64,000 nucleotides of DNA from Trichomonas vaginalis G3 (lineage: Eukaryota; Parabasalia; Trichomonadida; Trichomonadidae). The stretch spans positions 13,720,522 through 13,784,521 of the forward strand of contig NC_067204.1 of assembly GCF_026262505.1 (NCBI RefSeq), read 5' to 3'. Both the position numbers and the translations under genes were made by a program. A model generated the notes under the pieces. That model was not told where the DNA came from. It worked only from the letters and a program-made list of their open reading frames with translations, and did no database searches. Shown here piece after piece: positions 18,016-27,726 of this stretch (the stretch's first letter is position 1; each line of letters starts with the position of its first letter).

Positions 18016-18512
18016 CCTGTCGGAAGGAAGAACTCGGAATGCCAGAAGGAAGAACTTTTCCTGTTGGAAGGAAGGACTTTTCCTGTCGGAAAGAAAAACT
18101 TTTCCTGTTGGAAAGAAAAACTTTTCCTGTCGGAAAGAAAAACTTTTCCTGTCGGAAAGAAAAATTTTTCCTGTTGGAAAGAAAAACTTTTCCTGAAGGT
18201 CGGCCAAAAAGTTCTCAATTTTCGAAAATTTGAATGGTTTACGGACGGACAACAGAAAAAATTTTTCCTGTCGGAAAGAAAAACTTTTCCTGTCGGAAAG
18301 AAAAATTTTTCCTGCTGGAAGGAAGGACTTTTCCTGTTGGAAAGAAAAACTTTTCCTGTCGGAAAGAAGGACTTTTCCTGTTGGAAAGAAAAACTTTTCC
18401 TGTTGGAAAGAAAAACTTTTCCTGTTGGAAAGAAAAACTTTTCCTGTTGGAAGGAAGGACTCGGAATGTCGGAAGGAAGGACTCGGAATGCCAGAAGGAC
18501 TCGGACAAGACA
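18016..18512. repeat. 22-bp tandem array with an internal spacer
   Basis: About 17 head-to-tail units of the type TTTTCCTGTCGGAAAGAAAA, each holding the inverted repeat TTTCC-4 nt-GGAAA. A spacer at about 18193-18255, containing the perfect palindrome AATTTTCGAAAATT, splits the array in two. The same array, spacer and flanks occur in P2 at 57632-58112 on the opposite strand. Because 22 is not a multiple of three and the unit has no stops, all six frames stay open; these are not taken as genes. The bases 17899-18015 between the ATPase stop and the array hold no clear gene. Confidence 0.85.
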
Positions 18513-18570
18513 ATTTACCTTATAGAGCTACCTGAGCCATCTTTGGTGTCAAGCTTGAAAAATAAACGCT

Positions 18571-19181
18571 TTACATGTATTTTTCAGCAACTTCGTCAAA
18601 TAATTTTATAGCACTATCTATCTCATCTACTTCAAACGTTTCTTTACCTTTCGTGGAGCACCATACCTTTTCTCAAAAACTTCAAGCAGTTCTGTTTCAG
18701 CAGCTCTCATATCATTTACAAACACAACCTTAACTCTATTGACTGTACTGTCATATCTTTTAGTTATATTAAATGTTCTTCCTATCTTATATCTCTTTGT
18801 ATTGAAGTCCTTCGGTTTCTGAACGATATAAAGTAAGCCTTCACTGCAACGTTCAGTATCGAATGAACCATATGTTATGAAATTATATCCAACAACTGGG
18901 TCAATCCAGAACAAAACTAGTGGTATAAGACTTTTGTCTATAAGATATGCTGTAGTTCCATGAAATCTTACCGATATCAAAAGCTCAGGATTTCTTGTCA
19001 AAATTTTCTGACTAGAAGCATTTCTAACCCAGTCCTTTGCTCTCTTTCCAGATGGTGTTAAAATGTCTGACAAAGAATATTTCTTGTATTTCTTTGAGTA
19101 TCTTACGTTTAAATCACCTATTCTAACCACTTTGGTCTCATTGTCTATCTTTTTAACTGTTTCAAACTCTGTGTTTGTCAT
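18571..19181 (-). pseudogene. KilA-N-like plus GIY-YIG (T5orf172-type) protein, broken
   Basis: The N-terminal half (residues about 20-100) has KilA-N features: a Trp after a short basic stretch, then V-RFHGT-YLIDKSLIPLVLFWIDP, where the closing helix with Trp is typical of this DNA-binding fold. The second half carries LLYIV then YKIGRTFNITKRYDS, the GIY-YIG signature as in T5orf172 proteins. Such fusions are common in large DNA viruses and phages. The P2 copy (56079-56690) is open over 203 aa. This copy has about one break. The leader (TTTTTATTTTGTATGTAAGA) is conserved. Confidence 0.7.
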
Positions 19182-20253
19182 TTCCTGTTCTTACATACAA
19201 AATAAAAAAAAATATTTTAAAAAAACTAGCGTTATTTTTTTATTTTTTCTATCTTGAGGAAATTCATGATTTCAGGGATTTTTTTTACGATTTTCATGTG
19301 TTTTAGACGACCCCTGTAAAAGTCGGGGTCGCAATTTTTTACGATTTTCATAAGCGTTTTATGCAAGGCCGAAAAAAGTCGGTCTAGAGAAATTTCACGA
19401 TTTTCATGAGTTTTAGGCGACTACGGTTTTTAACGTACTCGCAATTTTTCACGATTTTCATGAGTTTTTTTACGATTTTCATGAGTTTTAGGCGACCCTC
19501 GGTTTTCCGCGGGTCGCAATTTTTCACGATTTTCATAAGCGTTTTACATGGTAAACGTCATTTTTTTTACGAAGTGCAAAAGTTCTCTTCGTAAAAATTT
19601 CACGATTTTCATAAGCGTTTTACATGGTAAACGTCATTTTTTTTACGAAGTGTTAAAGTTCACTTCGTCAAAAAAATACAGTTATATCATGAAATTTGGT
19701 CATTTTTTCCAGCAAAAATATATTTTAGGTGAGACCATGTGCCTATGTGCCTCGGTCAAATGAACTTCTCTTAAAATTACTGACAACATGACATTTTGAC
19801 AACAACACAGGAAATAGACTTCTTCGTATATGTTTTGTTGAGATTTCATCGTCAATGAGCGTAAATCAGACAAAAATGAGTTTTGGTTGAAAAAACAGGT
19901 GGAGCCACTTTTGGCTCGACCTCAAAACAAGCATTTTGTGAAGAATATACCAACCCGCGGAATTCCGGCGGTTGCTTTTTTTATACAAAATTCAAGAGTT
20001 TTGCGTGTTTTCTACGATGTTGTCAAAATGTTTTGTTGAGACTTCTTCGTCAATGAGTGTAAATCAGGCAAAAATATATTTTAGGTGAAGAGGTGAGATC
20101 TCACCTGTTTTCTCACCTCTTTTCTCACCCCATATGTCCTTACTGAAAAAGTATGTGTTCCATATGTCATTTTACTCAGAATTCAATAAAAATATATTTT
20201 AGGTGAAGAGGTGAGATCTCACCTGTTTTCTCACCTCTTTTTTCACCTCTTTT
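19182..20253. repeat. Repeat-rich spacer of P1
   Basis: No gene. Modules include copies of CACGATTTTCATAAGCGTTT alternating with TTTACGAAGTG hairpins (19262-19680), a GTGCCTAT tandem next to CGGTCAAATGAACTTCTC (19735-19775), an inverted copy of a KilA-N coding fragment with CGGAATTCCG (19931-19989), TTCTTCGTCAATG minisatellite seeds (19815-19860, 20033-20055) and two copies of AGGTGAGATCTCACCT (about 20092 and 20212). Most modules recur in P2 spacers. Confidence 0.7.
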
Positions 20254-21168
20254 TCACAAGCGTTTTACATGAATTGTACGATGTATATTTGAAATCCTAA
20301 ACAGTTTTGTAGCTTCGATTTCCTCTGTCAGTACATCGAATGTTTTAACAATGCCGAAAGTTTCTTTATATTTCTTCTTGACATCTGAAAGAAGGAAATC
20401 GTCAGCAGTTGGATAGTTTTTGTTCAGAAATGCTAACATGTCCATTTTATCTTCTGCTGGTTTCTCTGCTTCTTTCTTTAAGTCAGCATAGTCGTTTCGC
20501 ATACGTTCTATCTCTTTGACGGAGTAGTTATATTTCCTCATTGCTGCTTTACATTTTGAACATTGTGGGTTCATTTTTTGCGTTATATTCTGAAACCTTA
20601 CCTGCAAGTATGACTAAGGCGTCAATGGTTTTCTTTAACTCAAAAGTTGCGGGTTTTATCTGTTGGTTCCATACCTTACCTCTTCTATCTTCATCTCTTA
20701 TCTGCCATACACATTCAGCAACTAACGAAACAAAGTTGTCGTAGGTCTTTAACTCCCCAGATTTATATATGTCAGAGATGTTCTTATATAACATGTCGCA
20801 GTCTTTGTCCATGACTTTGTGGTTGCAATGAAATCCAAGAAACTCATAGTTTATCTTTCGTATGAACTTCTTGGTTTCAACTGAGTCAGTTGCTTTGACT
20901 TCTATTTCATCGAATTCTGGAATAGTGAGCTTTTGTTGTTGGATTTCAGGAAGTTTAGGTAGATGGTCAATAATATCCTGCATTTCATAAAATATTCTTC
21001 ATTTGTTTCATCTTTTGCAGTGCAATCTAAATCTCCTTGGAGAAGTTCTTGCTTTATCTTCTGGATTGTTGTTTCGAAAGTATATGAAGAAGGAATGAAG
21101 CTTTTCATCTCTACTAACATAGATGTTGGGTTCATGACTAACGAGTTTGGTGCTGTTGTTGCTAACAT
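20254..21168 (-). pseudogene. Homologue of the 298-aa protein, broken
   Basis: Counterpart of the whole frame at 54345-55241. Recognisable parts are the N-terminus MLATTAPNSLVMNPTSM, a middle region with HCNH, a NPQCSKCKAAMRKYN segment with a Cys-x2-Cys pair, and a Lys/Glu-rich helical end. The protein may bind metal through the Cys pair and nearby His/Cys, but no full zinc finger is evident. About three breaks are present. Its final codons coincide with the GTAAAACGCTTA-type motif that is also amplified in spacers. Confidence 0.55.
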
Positions 21169-21448
21169 GTTCTTACAATAAAAATAAAAAATATTTTTTT
21201 TTAAAAACTAACTTTATTTTTTATTTCGGGAAAATTCATGAAAATTCAACGGGTGAAAAAACAGGTGAAAAAACGGGTGAGATCTCACCTCTTCACCTAA
21301 AATATATTTTTGCCGAGTTCAGCAACAAATTCAAGAGTTTTGTGTGTTTTCTACGGTGGTAGAAATGAGGGTGAAAAAACAGGTGAGAAAACGGGTGAGA
21401 TCTCACCACTTCACCTAAAATATATTTTTGTCGAAAAAAATGGTTCAT
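21169..21448. repeat. Spacer with GTGAGATCTCAC palindromes
   Basis: No gene. Two copies of a module GGGTGAGATCTCACC followed by CTTCACCTAAAATATA (about 21265-21310 and 21385-21432) lie in the opposite orientation to the two copies at 20069-20240, so the 298-aa-type gene is framed by inverted repeats. Upstream of each palindrome is a short GGTGAAAAAACA tandem. Confidence 0.65.
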
Positions 21449-22111
21449 TTACTCACAATATTTTTGTACAAAACGACCCCAAACCTTTAACCTCTCTTCT
21501 GCAGCTTCTAATGCTATCTTAGCGAGTTCATATTCTCTAAATTCTCTCTTTAAATCTTCTTGTTCCCATTGGTCTAGTTCGTATGGAGAGTCTCTATAAC
21601 CAGAACATATCTCACGTTCATGTTCTATTTGTTTAAGCACATTTTTTCTAACTTCTTGTTCGAACAAAGGTTTTGCATTCTCTACTGTATCTTCAAGTTC
21701 TTCTTCATCTAATTTCTCATGAACTTTCTTGTCTATGGAGTCCAGAATTTTTCCAACTGCTATGCAATATTTTGGAGAAGCCCACATTGCTATATAGTTT
21801 ACAAGTCTTGGGTCTACATACGTTCCTCTAACCTGTTTGATTTCATCAGGAATTCCTGCATGAACCTTGTATAAAAAGCAACCGTCGGAATTCCGGCGGT
21901 TGGTATATTCTTCACAAAATGCCGTATAATACTCTTCCCAGGACTTATTTTCCAACAACTTTCTAAAGTCTTTCCTAAACTGCTGACACATATTTGTTAC
22001 ATTTATATAACCATCCTTGTCTCTACGTAAGACTTCAATACCGTTGTAAGTGCCTTTTGTGAATGTTTCGCCATTAGATTTGTTCGTGAACGTTTTTGCT
22101 TCGACTGTCAT
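21449..22111 (-). CDS. KilA-N domain protein, 220 aa
   Basis: A classical KilA-N domain spans residues about 15-135: GIEVLRRDKDGYINVTNMCQ (the strand-turn-helix with G-YIN-T), a W-EYY segment, then V-GTYVDPRLVNYIAMWASP, which matches the conserved G-YI-P-L---A-W-S core. The remainder is Glu/Lys-rich and coiled. KilA-N proteins bind DNA and are abundant in large DNA viruses and in trichomonad genomes. The gene looks whole. A 55-bp piece of its coding sequence is copied into the spacers on both sides. P2 lacks it at this place but has a related gene at 56779-57558. Confidence 0.8.
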   Translation of the reverse strand: MTVEAKTFTNKSNGETFTKGTYNGIEVLRRDKDGYINVTNMCQQFRKDFRKLLENKSWEEYYTAFCEEYTNRRNSDGCFLYKVHAGIPDEIKQVRGTYVDPRLVNYIAMWASPKYCIAVGKILDSIDKKVHEKLDEEELEDTVENAKPLFEQEVRKNVLKQIEHEREICSGYRDSPYELDQWEQEDLKREFREYELAKIALEAAEERLKVWGRFVQKYCE

Positions 22112-22413
22112 TTTTCAGTACGTACAATAAAAATAAAAAATATTTTTGAGTGGCTTAACCGTCGGACATCCGTTTGTGGCTTAACCGTCGGACATCCATT
22201 TGTGGCTTAACCTCAAAACAAGCATTTTGTGAAGAATATACCAACCGCCGGAATTCCGACGGTTGCTTTTTTTATACAAAATTCAAGAGTTTTGTGTGTT
22301 TTCTACGATGTTGTCAAAATGTCGTGTTGTCAGTAATTTTAAGAGAAGTTCATTTGACCGAGGCACATAGGCACATAGGCACACCTAAAAACCATCTAAC
22401 CAAAACTCATTTT
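22112..22413. repeat. Spacer with shuffled modules
   Basis: No gene. It holds a tandem of GTGGCTTAACCGTCGGACAT (three partial copies, 22150-22215), a copy of the KilA-N coding fragment (22222-22280), the GTTGTCAGTAATTTTAAGAG scaffold and a GGCACATA tandem (22355-22385). Confidence 0.65.
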
Positions 22414-23265
22414 TCAATACTTTTTCAGCACTTTTCCGTAGTTGTATATGAAAGACAATTCGAGATAAAAGTCATAGTATAATGAATAATATGCTGCACA
22501 CCGTTTGTTGTGAACCAAACTTGAAAGTCAGAGAAACTGTTACTAGGTGGTTCGTAGAATTTAGAAGCAAAGTCATAAAAGTCCTTACCAATACAAAGAA
22601 AAACTGTTGTTGCTTGAACTGAAACTTGCATGACACATGACATTTTGAGGGTCAAACACGTTTCTATAAACTGTCAAATCTGCTGGTGAAGTATAAAATT
22701 AAATGGACCATCTGGTGGTAATGGTTCGTTCTGGTTTAGTAACCGAAAAATTGTGCCCAAGAACGTTTGTCTACTCCCAATATAAAAAACTCTGTATCTC
22801 TTGGAGGGTTAATTTCAATCTTTTGAAATGAAACTGGAGTTCATCTTGTTATATTCTAGTTTCAGATAGTATGTTCCATTTAGTAAAGAGTGGTATTTTT
22901 CTTGAAATTCCCAGTAGTATTTGATTTGAGTTTGGAAGTCATTTAGAGTTTTCTCAAGACTTTCGTCTGAACGAATTGTAAAGATTTTCATTTCGTCAAA
23001 TTTTTCTATTAGACCATCAGAGCCTTTATACTGACCATGAAAAATATACTGCAAACATAAACGCTTAGTTCTATTTGGAAAACAAAACTCTTCTAAATCC
23101 TATTGCCTTTGCATCTGAAGGACTTTGAAGCCAACGAATTGGATAGTCAAACCTGTATGAACGGGATGAAATTTCTTCATCTGATATAGTCCTACCGGCA
23201 TTTGTGAAGAATAGTCTAACGGTTGTATCTGCTACTTTTGTTCTTTGTTTTTCAACCTGAAGCAT
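22414..23265 (-). pseudogene. Homologue of the 286-aa protein, broken
   Basis: Counterpart of the open frame at 53015-53875. Recognisable are the start MLQVEKQRTKVADT, the RFDYPIRWLQSPSDAKAIGFRR segment in part, and the aromatic C-terminal end with FSDFQVWFTTNG. About four breaks are present. It follows the PolB gene on the same strand. Function is discussed under the P2 copy. Confidence 0.55.
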
Positions 23266-23320
23266 TTAATATATGTAAAAATATACTGTTTTAAAAAATG
23301 TTTTATTTCATGCAATGTTT

Positions 23321-25468
23321 TTATTTCATGCAATGTTTTATTTCTGTGCCGTCTTCAAGTATACCCCAATATTTCCTTTTTGATATTACATGAACTTCGG
23401 AAAATACCTTGTCTAGCTTAAAAACAGCCCATCTTTTCACCGGACCATTCCCATTTCAATGAGTTTTGTTATATCCTTCTCGTTCGTCATGAGCGCGTCG
23501 ATGTTCTCATAGTAAACCACAACTTTGGATTTGACTTCGGAGAAGAATTTGTTGTAGTTGTCAAGGACTGCTTTGCGAACTGAGGTAAGACCAATGTTCG
23601 ACAATAGTTTTAATGTGGTTACTAAAGCCACTTTGACCTTCGGTGAACTCGTACTTCAAAACAAAAGGAGAAAACCTTTCAACAAAGTTGTCGACCTTCT
23701 CATAATGTTTACTCTTCATCTTTTGAGGTTTTTAATGGAATATCCCCATGTCGAATTCATAAGCAATTTGAGTGTCATTGCAAGGGTTTGAAGCTTTCCT
23801 AATATCATATAGTTGTTGTATGACCTTTCCAACTGTATAGTTCCTTCCCGGGAACTCACCATCTTCGTTTGGAATTCCAGTCGGAATATATTGGACAAAC
23901 TTCATGTACGCAGCGTTAAGGTCGACATAGTATATCTTTTCGTATGAGTCAAACTTTTTGCATCCAATCGGCCCAGTTTGTGGAAATTCAAGTGAGTCTC
24001 TTATCTTCTGAGAAACTTCTCCTGTTATCTCATAAACATCGTCAAAGCAACCTGTTTCATATAAAACCTTCTGACCCAACTCAGATGCTCTCCAATACAA
24101 TTTGACGTCGATTGGATGCCTCAATGGAAGTTTGTTTATAGCATCTTGAAGTTCTTGCAACCTCATTGGAAGTTCTTCTGGTTCAGGTTGGTATCCGAAC
24201 AATCCAACTCCTTTTGGAACTGTGTACTTCTTTTGTGCTAGAACTTTGTCTGGAACAACTTTTGGTCTCACCAACAATGAAAAGTTTGTTTCGTCTTTTG
24301 GTACAAAAGTTTCTGTCAGCTTGTCATCTGGAATTGGTTCCAACAAACCTTTCTCGAAAAGAATGTTAACAGCTCTGACAATGTTGCACTTGCCTCTTCC
24401 GAACAACGGGTGTGTAAGACTTTCGTTCAACATGAAGTGGTTGTGGACAATTGCAATCTTCAACCATGGTAAGTCTTTGTCAACAACATAGTCGTCATGT
24501 GAAGAACCTTTCTCAGTCGGAATGTTGACTCGGATATTGACATTTGCCAACGGTGCAATTTTTGTCAATTGACCTCTAAGAAGGTACCTGGTTTTCACAC
24601 ATGACTCAAGATACTTCATCTTCTCATCTGTAACAAGACCAGAGTTCCTGAGACATGTAAGAATACAAGGTTCGTTGACAATTGTTTCAATTGAATTGTA
24701 AATTCCATACCTTGTTAAGTCAATGTCAGACTTATTTATGAACGGGAAGTATCCAGCATATTGTCTGACTGCTTGAGGGTTAGGTTGGTACCATTCGAAC
24801 TTAACACTTGCAATTCCTTCAATTGCATTCAAAATATCTGAGTCGGAGTCAAACATTTGTTCTCTCTTTGTAGTCTTGAAAGCGTCAAGAAGTTGTGCGG
24901 CTGTTGTGACATTGCCATGTGCATAGTAAATATGGCCATCCAAATCTGTTACGGTTAGTCTGAGATTGTATCCTTTCTTATTTCCGTCTTGTATGGCAGC
25001 AAGTACACCCATGAAGCCTTCTTTGTTCTTTCCTTCGTCAAAGTTTACTGTAAAGGTTCTACCAGATGTAATTTTACTTCTAACTTCACGGTACTTTTGA
25101 TATGCATATCTTGTTCTTTCCATGGGAGCATGTGTGTCTTCACCTTTTCCTTTTTTCCTTCTCAAAGGATGAAATTGTTCGTCATGTTTCCAGTAGAATC
25201 TGGCAAAGCCGTCGTGTCCTTCAACTTGAGGCTCAGTAACATCGAAAGGCATTTCCATAAGACGTTCTTCTTCTAACCTCTCTAGTCTGTTTGGATAATT
25301 GGCGCGTGCTGTTTCTAAGTCCATTTCGTAGGTCAGACCAGCCAGTTTGTCATAGACTTTTATGGGTCTTCCCTTCCTATATTTAAAATTCTTCGAAACT
25401 CTCCAACCATATCTTTGCAACTCTGCTTTTATTCTAGCAGACCTTCTGTCCATTCTATGTGGGGGCAT
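23321..25468 (-). pseudogene. B-family (protein-primed type) DNA polymerase of P1, broken
   Basis: Counterpart of the 717-aa frame at 50150-52303. The ATG at 25468 (MPPHRMDRRSARIKAELQRY) is preferred to in-frame upstream ones, because it follows the conserved TTTTTATTTTTATAAAA leader and matches P2. The open part covers the N-terminal region and polymerase motif A (YVDLNAAYMKF). About three or four breaks are present. PolB replicates the element from a terminal protein primer in this family. Confidence 0.8.
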
Positions 25469-25496
25469 TTTTATAAAAATAAAAAAATATACTGTT

Positions 25497-26081
25497 TTAA
25501 AATGGTATGCCATATAGCTTCTTGAATTTGTTAAGAAGTATTTTAACGCATTTTCCATCTGTATCTCTAGTGTTTACATAAGCATAGCCTTCCTTAGTAA
25601 AATATACTTGTAATTTCCTATAGTTTACGCCGGTATAAAAGTAGAAAGAGTCTTGTTCTTCGCTATAGTAGTAAAACTCAAACGTATGCTCGCCATAGTC
25701 TGTAATTTCAATTGTTTCATCTTCTAGTTCGTCGACAAATTCGAATACAATATCTCCAAATTTGCCTTTGTTCTTATTGTTTTCAGAACGAGTGACCCAA
25801 CGCAAGTTTTCAAGTCTATTGTCGTTTCTTATATGGTTTATATGGTCTACAAAAGGTAAATTGTTAGGGTTCGGTATAAAATGAGTTGCAATGACGACAT
25901 GTTTAAGATAGTTTTTTCCACTCATATTCATAATAGCATATCCGTTATTTCCCTCCCATCCGCTTAAAACTCTTTTTGTCTTTTTGTTTCTGATTTCAAA
26001 TGACTCACAACAGTGAATTTCATATTTCTCATCTAACAAACAAGTTTCCCAACGGTCTTCTCCAACAAACTCAGCGTACAT
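25497..26081 (-). CDS. HNH endonuclease, homing type, 194 aa
   Basis: The N-terminal 40 residues (VGEDRWETCLLDEKYEIHC) resemble NUMOD4-type openings. Residues about 75-105 hold the HNH core: LPFVDHINHIRNDNRLENLRWVTRSENNKNK, i.e. D-H, the central Asn and the N-LRW-T hallmark of the HNH_3 family. The rest is acidic and Tyr-rich with beta character. Such free-standing endonucleases are selfish genes in phages and large DNA viruses. The frame is whole here; the P2 copy at 52395-52978 is not. Confidence 0.8.
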   Translation of the reverse strand: MYAEFVGEDRWETCLLDEKYEIHCCESFEIRNKKTKRVLSGWEGNNGYAIMNMSGKNYLKHVVIATHFIPNPNNLPFVDHINHIRNDNRLENLRWVTRSENNKNKGKFGDIVFEFVDELEDETIEITDYGEHTFEFYYYSEEQDSFYFYTGVNYRKLQVYFTKEGYAYVNTRDTDGKCVKILLNKFKKLYGIPF

Positions 26082-26120
26082 TTCAAATAAAATAAAAAAA
26101 TATATTTTTTAAAAAATGTT

Positions 26121-26204
26121 TTATTTTAAATGGTATGCCATTTCATACTCTTCATCTAACAAACAAGTTTCCCAACGGTCTTCTCCAACAAACTCAGCGT
26201 ACAT
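26121..26204 (-). repeat. Short duplicate of the ends of the HNH gene
   Basis: Immediately upstream of the HNH gene an 84-bp stretch repeats the first 20 or so codons of that gene and its last few bases, with the same TTTTTATTTTTATAAAAATG-type leader. It reads as a 27-codon microframe. It looks like a miniature copy left by a duplication event at the HNH locus; whether it is expressed is unknown. Confidence 0.55.
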
Positions 26205-26236
26205 TTTTATAAAAATAAAAAAATATACTGTTTTCT

Positions 26237-26839
26237 TTACTTAACATAACCACCAGCTACCATAAGTCTTTGACGCCAACCCATACCAGCTAATGAAGGT
26301 TGACTTGGTTTAGTCTCCAGACTAAACTTTGGTTTCTCTTCTTCTATTGGTTTATCTTCAGTTTTTGGCTCCCCTTCTTCTATTGGTTTTTCGTCACTTT
26401 TCGGTTCATCTGACTTTACCTCACTTGCTGGAATAGTTGTGTCGTCAACATCTTCATAAATATCATATGCCATTTGTGCTTGTTTTCCTTTCAACTTTTT
26501 GTGTTTGTTGTAAAGTTTAGAATATTTCGACTCTAAGTCAATGAGATGTTCTATAATGAACTGTTGGTCAGTGAAGTAAACTTTTCCATCTGTTGTCTCG
26601 AAAGCTCCCACAGACTTCAATATTTTATTTGTGAGAGTCTGTTTCTTTTTTGAGATACTAGCCGTTCCATTTTTATGAAAAGTGACTTTGTAGTTAGAGT
26701 TTGTATTTCCAGACCTGGCACTTTCTATTATTGAATTTTTCTCTTCATCTGTAAGTTCTTTGACAGGTTTTGACAATGGTTCTGAACTTTTTGTTTGTGG
26801 GGTGAGATCCACCGTTTCAACTTCTTCGGTCATTTTCAT
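26237..26839 (-). CDS. Acidic-tailed protein, 200 aa
   Basis: Residues 1-35 are polar; residues about 50-80 hold a basic YKVTFHKNGTASISKKKQTL stretch; residues 95-125 are helical; residues about 135-175 are a repeated Glu/Pro/Lys region (KSDEKPIEE, KTEDKPIEE); the end is a conserved PSLAGMGWRQRLMVAGGYVK. P2 has it at 49525-50117. The conserved C-terminal peptide after a disordered linker suggests a short interaction motif, for example capsid binding as in scaffold proteins; that is inference. Confidence 0.6.
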   Translation of the reverse strand: MKMTEEVETVDLTPQTKSSEPLSKPVKELTDEEKNSIIESARSGNTNSNYKVTFHKNGTASISKKKQTLTNKILKSVGAFETTDGKVYFTDQQFIIEHLIDLESKYSKLYNKHKKLKGKQAQMAYDIYEDVDDTTIPASEVKSDEPKSDEKPIEEGEPKTEDKPIEEEKPKFSLETKPSQPSLAGMGWRQRLMVAGGYVK

Positions 26840-26853
26840 CTCAGTAAAAAATT

Positions 26854-27006
26854 TTAGTTTGGTTTGTTTTCAACTGGTTGTTGAGGTTTTTTAAGTCGGT
26901 CTAAAACTTCCTGAGGTATAGGAAGAACTTGACAAACACGTTGTGTAACTGCTGGAAGCCGACAAAGCCATCTTGAACCCATTTGTCTCAATGCTGTATT
27001 GTTCAT
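26854..27006 (-). CDS. Conserved 50-aa protein
   Basis: A short frame MNNTALRQMGSRWLCRLPAV..., ending in a Pro/Gln/Lys-rich tail. P2 carries the same 50 codons at 49358-49510 with only minor change, while several larger neighbours are broken, so the frame is probably real. Its start follows a TTTTTTACTGAGATGAA leader shared with the next gene. The Arg/Cys/Pro-rich middle has no recognised motif. Confidence 0.6.
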   Translation of the reverse strand: MNNTALRQMGSRWLCRLPAVTQRVCQVLPIPQEVLDRLKKPQQPVENKPN

Positions 27007-27025
27007 TTCATCTCAGTAAAAAACT

Positions 27026-27427
27026 TTACATACACCACGTTTGAGGCGGTTGAGGTTGGTTGTTGTTTACCCACTGTTGTGCATGGTTATATCCTCTGTT
27101 AAAGAATCTTTCACCTTGGTCCATATAGTGTCCTGCTTGGTTATAGTAGTCATTTGCTTTGTTATAGTAGTTTCCTGCTTGTGTTCTTACATTGTCCATC
27201 CATCCTTGAACTTTTCCTCTTGTTTCAGGATTTGGAATAAGATTTGCTGCATCTCGTGCTACATCCCAACCTTTCTGTACAGTTTGTATAATAGGTTGTG
27301 CTTTCTCTTTAAGTATACCTAATGTACTCAAAATCTTCCTTCCAACTCCAAATACACCTCTGGCTATTGTTCCCACTGCGGGTAAAAATCTAGATGCGAC
27401 TCCTGCTAATGCGCCAAATAAACCCAT
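27026..27427 (-). CDS. Protein VI-like amphipathic protein, 133 aa
   Basis: It opens MGLFGALAGVASRFLPAVG, a Gly/Ala/Phe-rich amphipathic helix, followed by a second hydrophobic-basic helix, then a Tyr/Asn/Gln-rich region with AGNYYNKANDYYNQAGHY repeats and a Pro/Gln end. Arrangement and N-terminus resemble membrane-lytic protein VI of adenoviruses and its Polinton counterparts. It starts 16 bp from the divergent integrase gene. P2 copy at 48938-49338. Confidence 0.55.
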   Translation of the reverse strand: MGLFGALAGVASRFLPAVGTIARGVFGVGRKILSTLGILKEKAQPIIQTVQKGWDVARDAANLIPNPETRGKVQGWMDNVRTQAGNYYNKANDYYNQAGHYMDQGERFFNRGYNHAQQWVNNNQPQPPQTWCM

Positions 27428-27443
27428 TTCTTATAGGATAAAA
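27428..27443. promoter_or_regulatory. 16-bp divergent gap between protein VI-like gene and integrase
   Basis: TTCTTATAGGATAAAA separates the two ATGs; on the other strand it reads TTTTATCCTATAAGAA, a TTTTATYCTA core. P2 has the same gap at 48922-48937. Any 5' leader of either transcript must overlap the other gene or be nearly absent. Confidence 0.45.
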
Positions 27444-27726
27444 ATGACGAATCCAAACAAGGACCCCTATGTTTCTAAAGCAACAAAGAAAGCACTCATG
27501 GTAAAAATCTTTAGTTCAACACCAAATGCTTGGTTTATGGATATCTTGGAAAACATTCCGAGAGTTAGAACAGATGGACCACCATACTGGCTAATATTTG
27601 TCGGTCAAAACACAAGATACTGTGAAGCCATACCATTATGGTCCAAAAATATTTTAGATGTGAAAACTGCTTTGACAATATTCGTTGACAAATACCATCC
27701 AACAAAACTGACATCTGACTGTGAAA
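27444..27726 (+). pseudogene. Front part of the integrase gene of P1
   Basis: It encodes the catalytic-core start of a retroviral-type (rve) integrase: MTNPNKDPYVSKATKKALMV, then AWFMDILENIPRV with the first Asp, PPYWLIFVGQNTRYCEAIPL, and LTSDCESS with the second Asp. Polinton integrases insert the element and make the 6-bp duplication. Only this portion is recognisable; the minisatellite begins directly next to it. The P2 copy is at 47970-48921. Confidence 0.75.

Noticed and set aside
18016-18512. CRISPR-like array
   Set aside because: Units are directly adjacent without unique spacers, there are no cas genes, and the setting is eukaryotic.
17598-18611. Up to six overlapping frames of about 90-200 codons across the 22-bp array (and the mirror set at 57456-58230)
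   Set aside because: A 22-bp unit without stops opens all frames on both strands. The products are repetitive and run into ATPase antisense or spacer sequence.
23558-23791. Plus-strand frames opposite PolB, and similar antisense frames at 4083, 24166, 24989, 50342 and 51127
   Set aside because: They are shadows of the genes on the other strand, with no leader motif and no independent conservation.
25469-25558. N-terminal extension of PolB upstream of 25468
   Set aside because: It overlaps the end of the HNH gene and its leader; the conserved leader and the P2 copy place the start at 25468.
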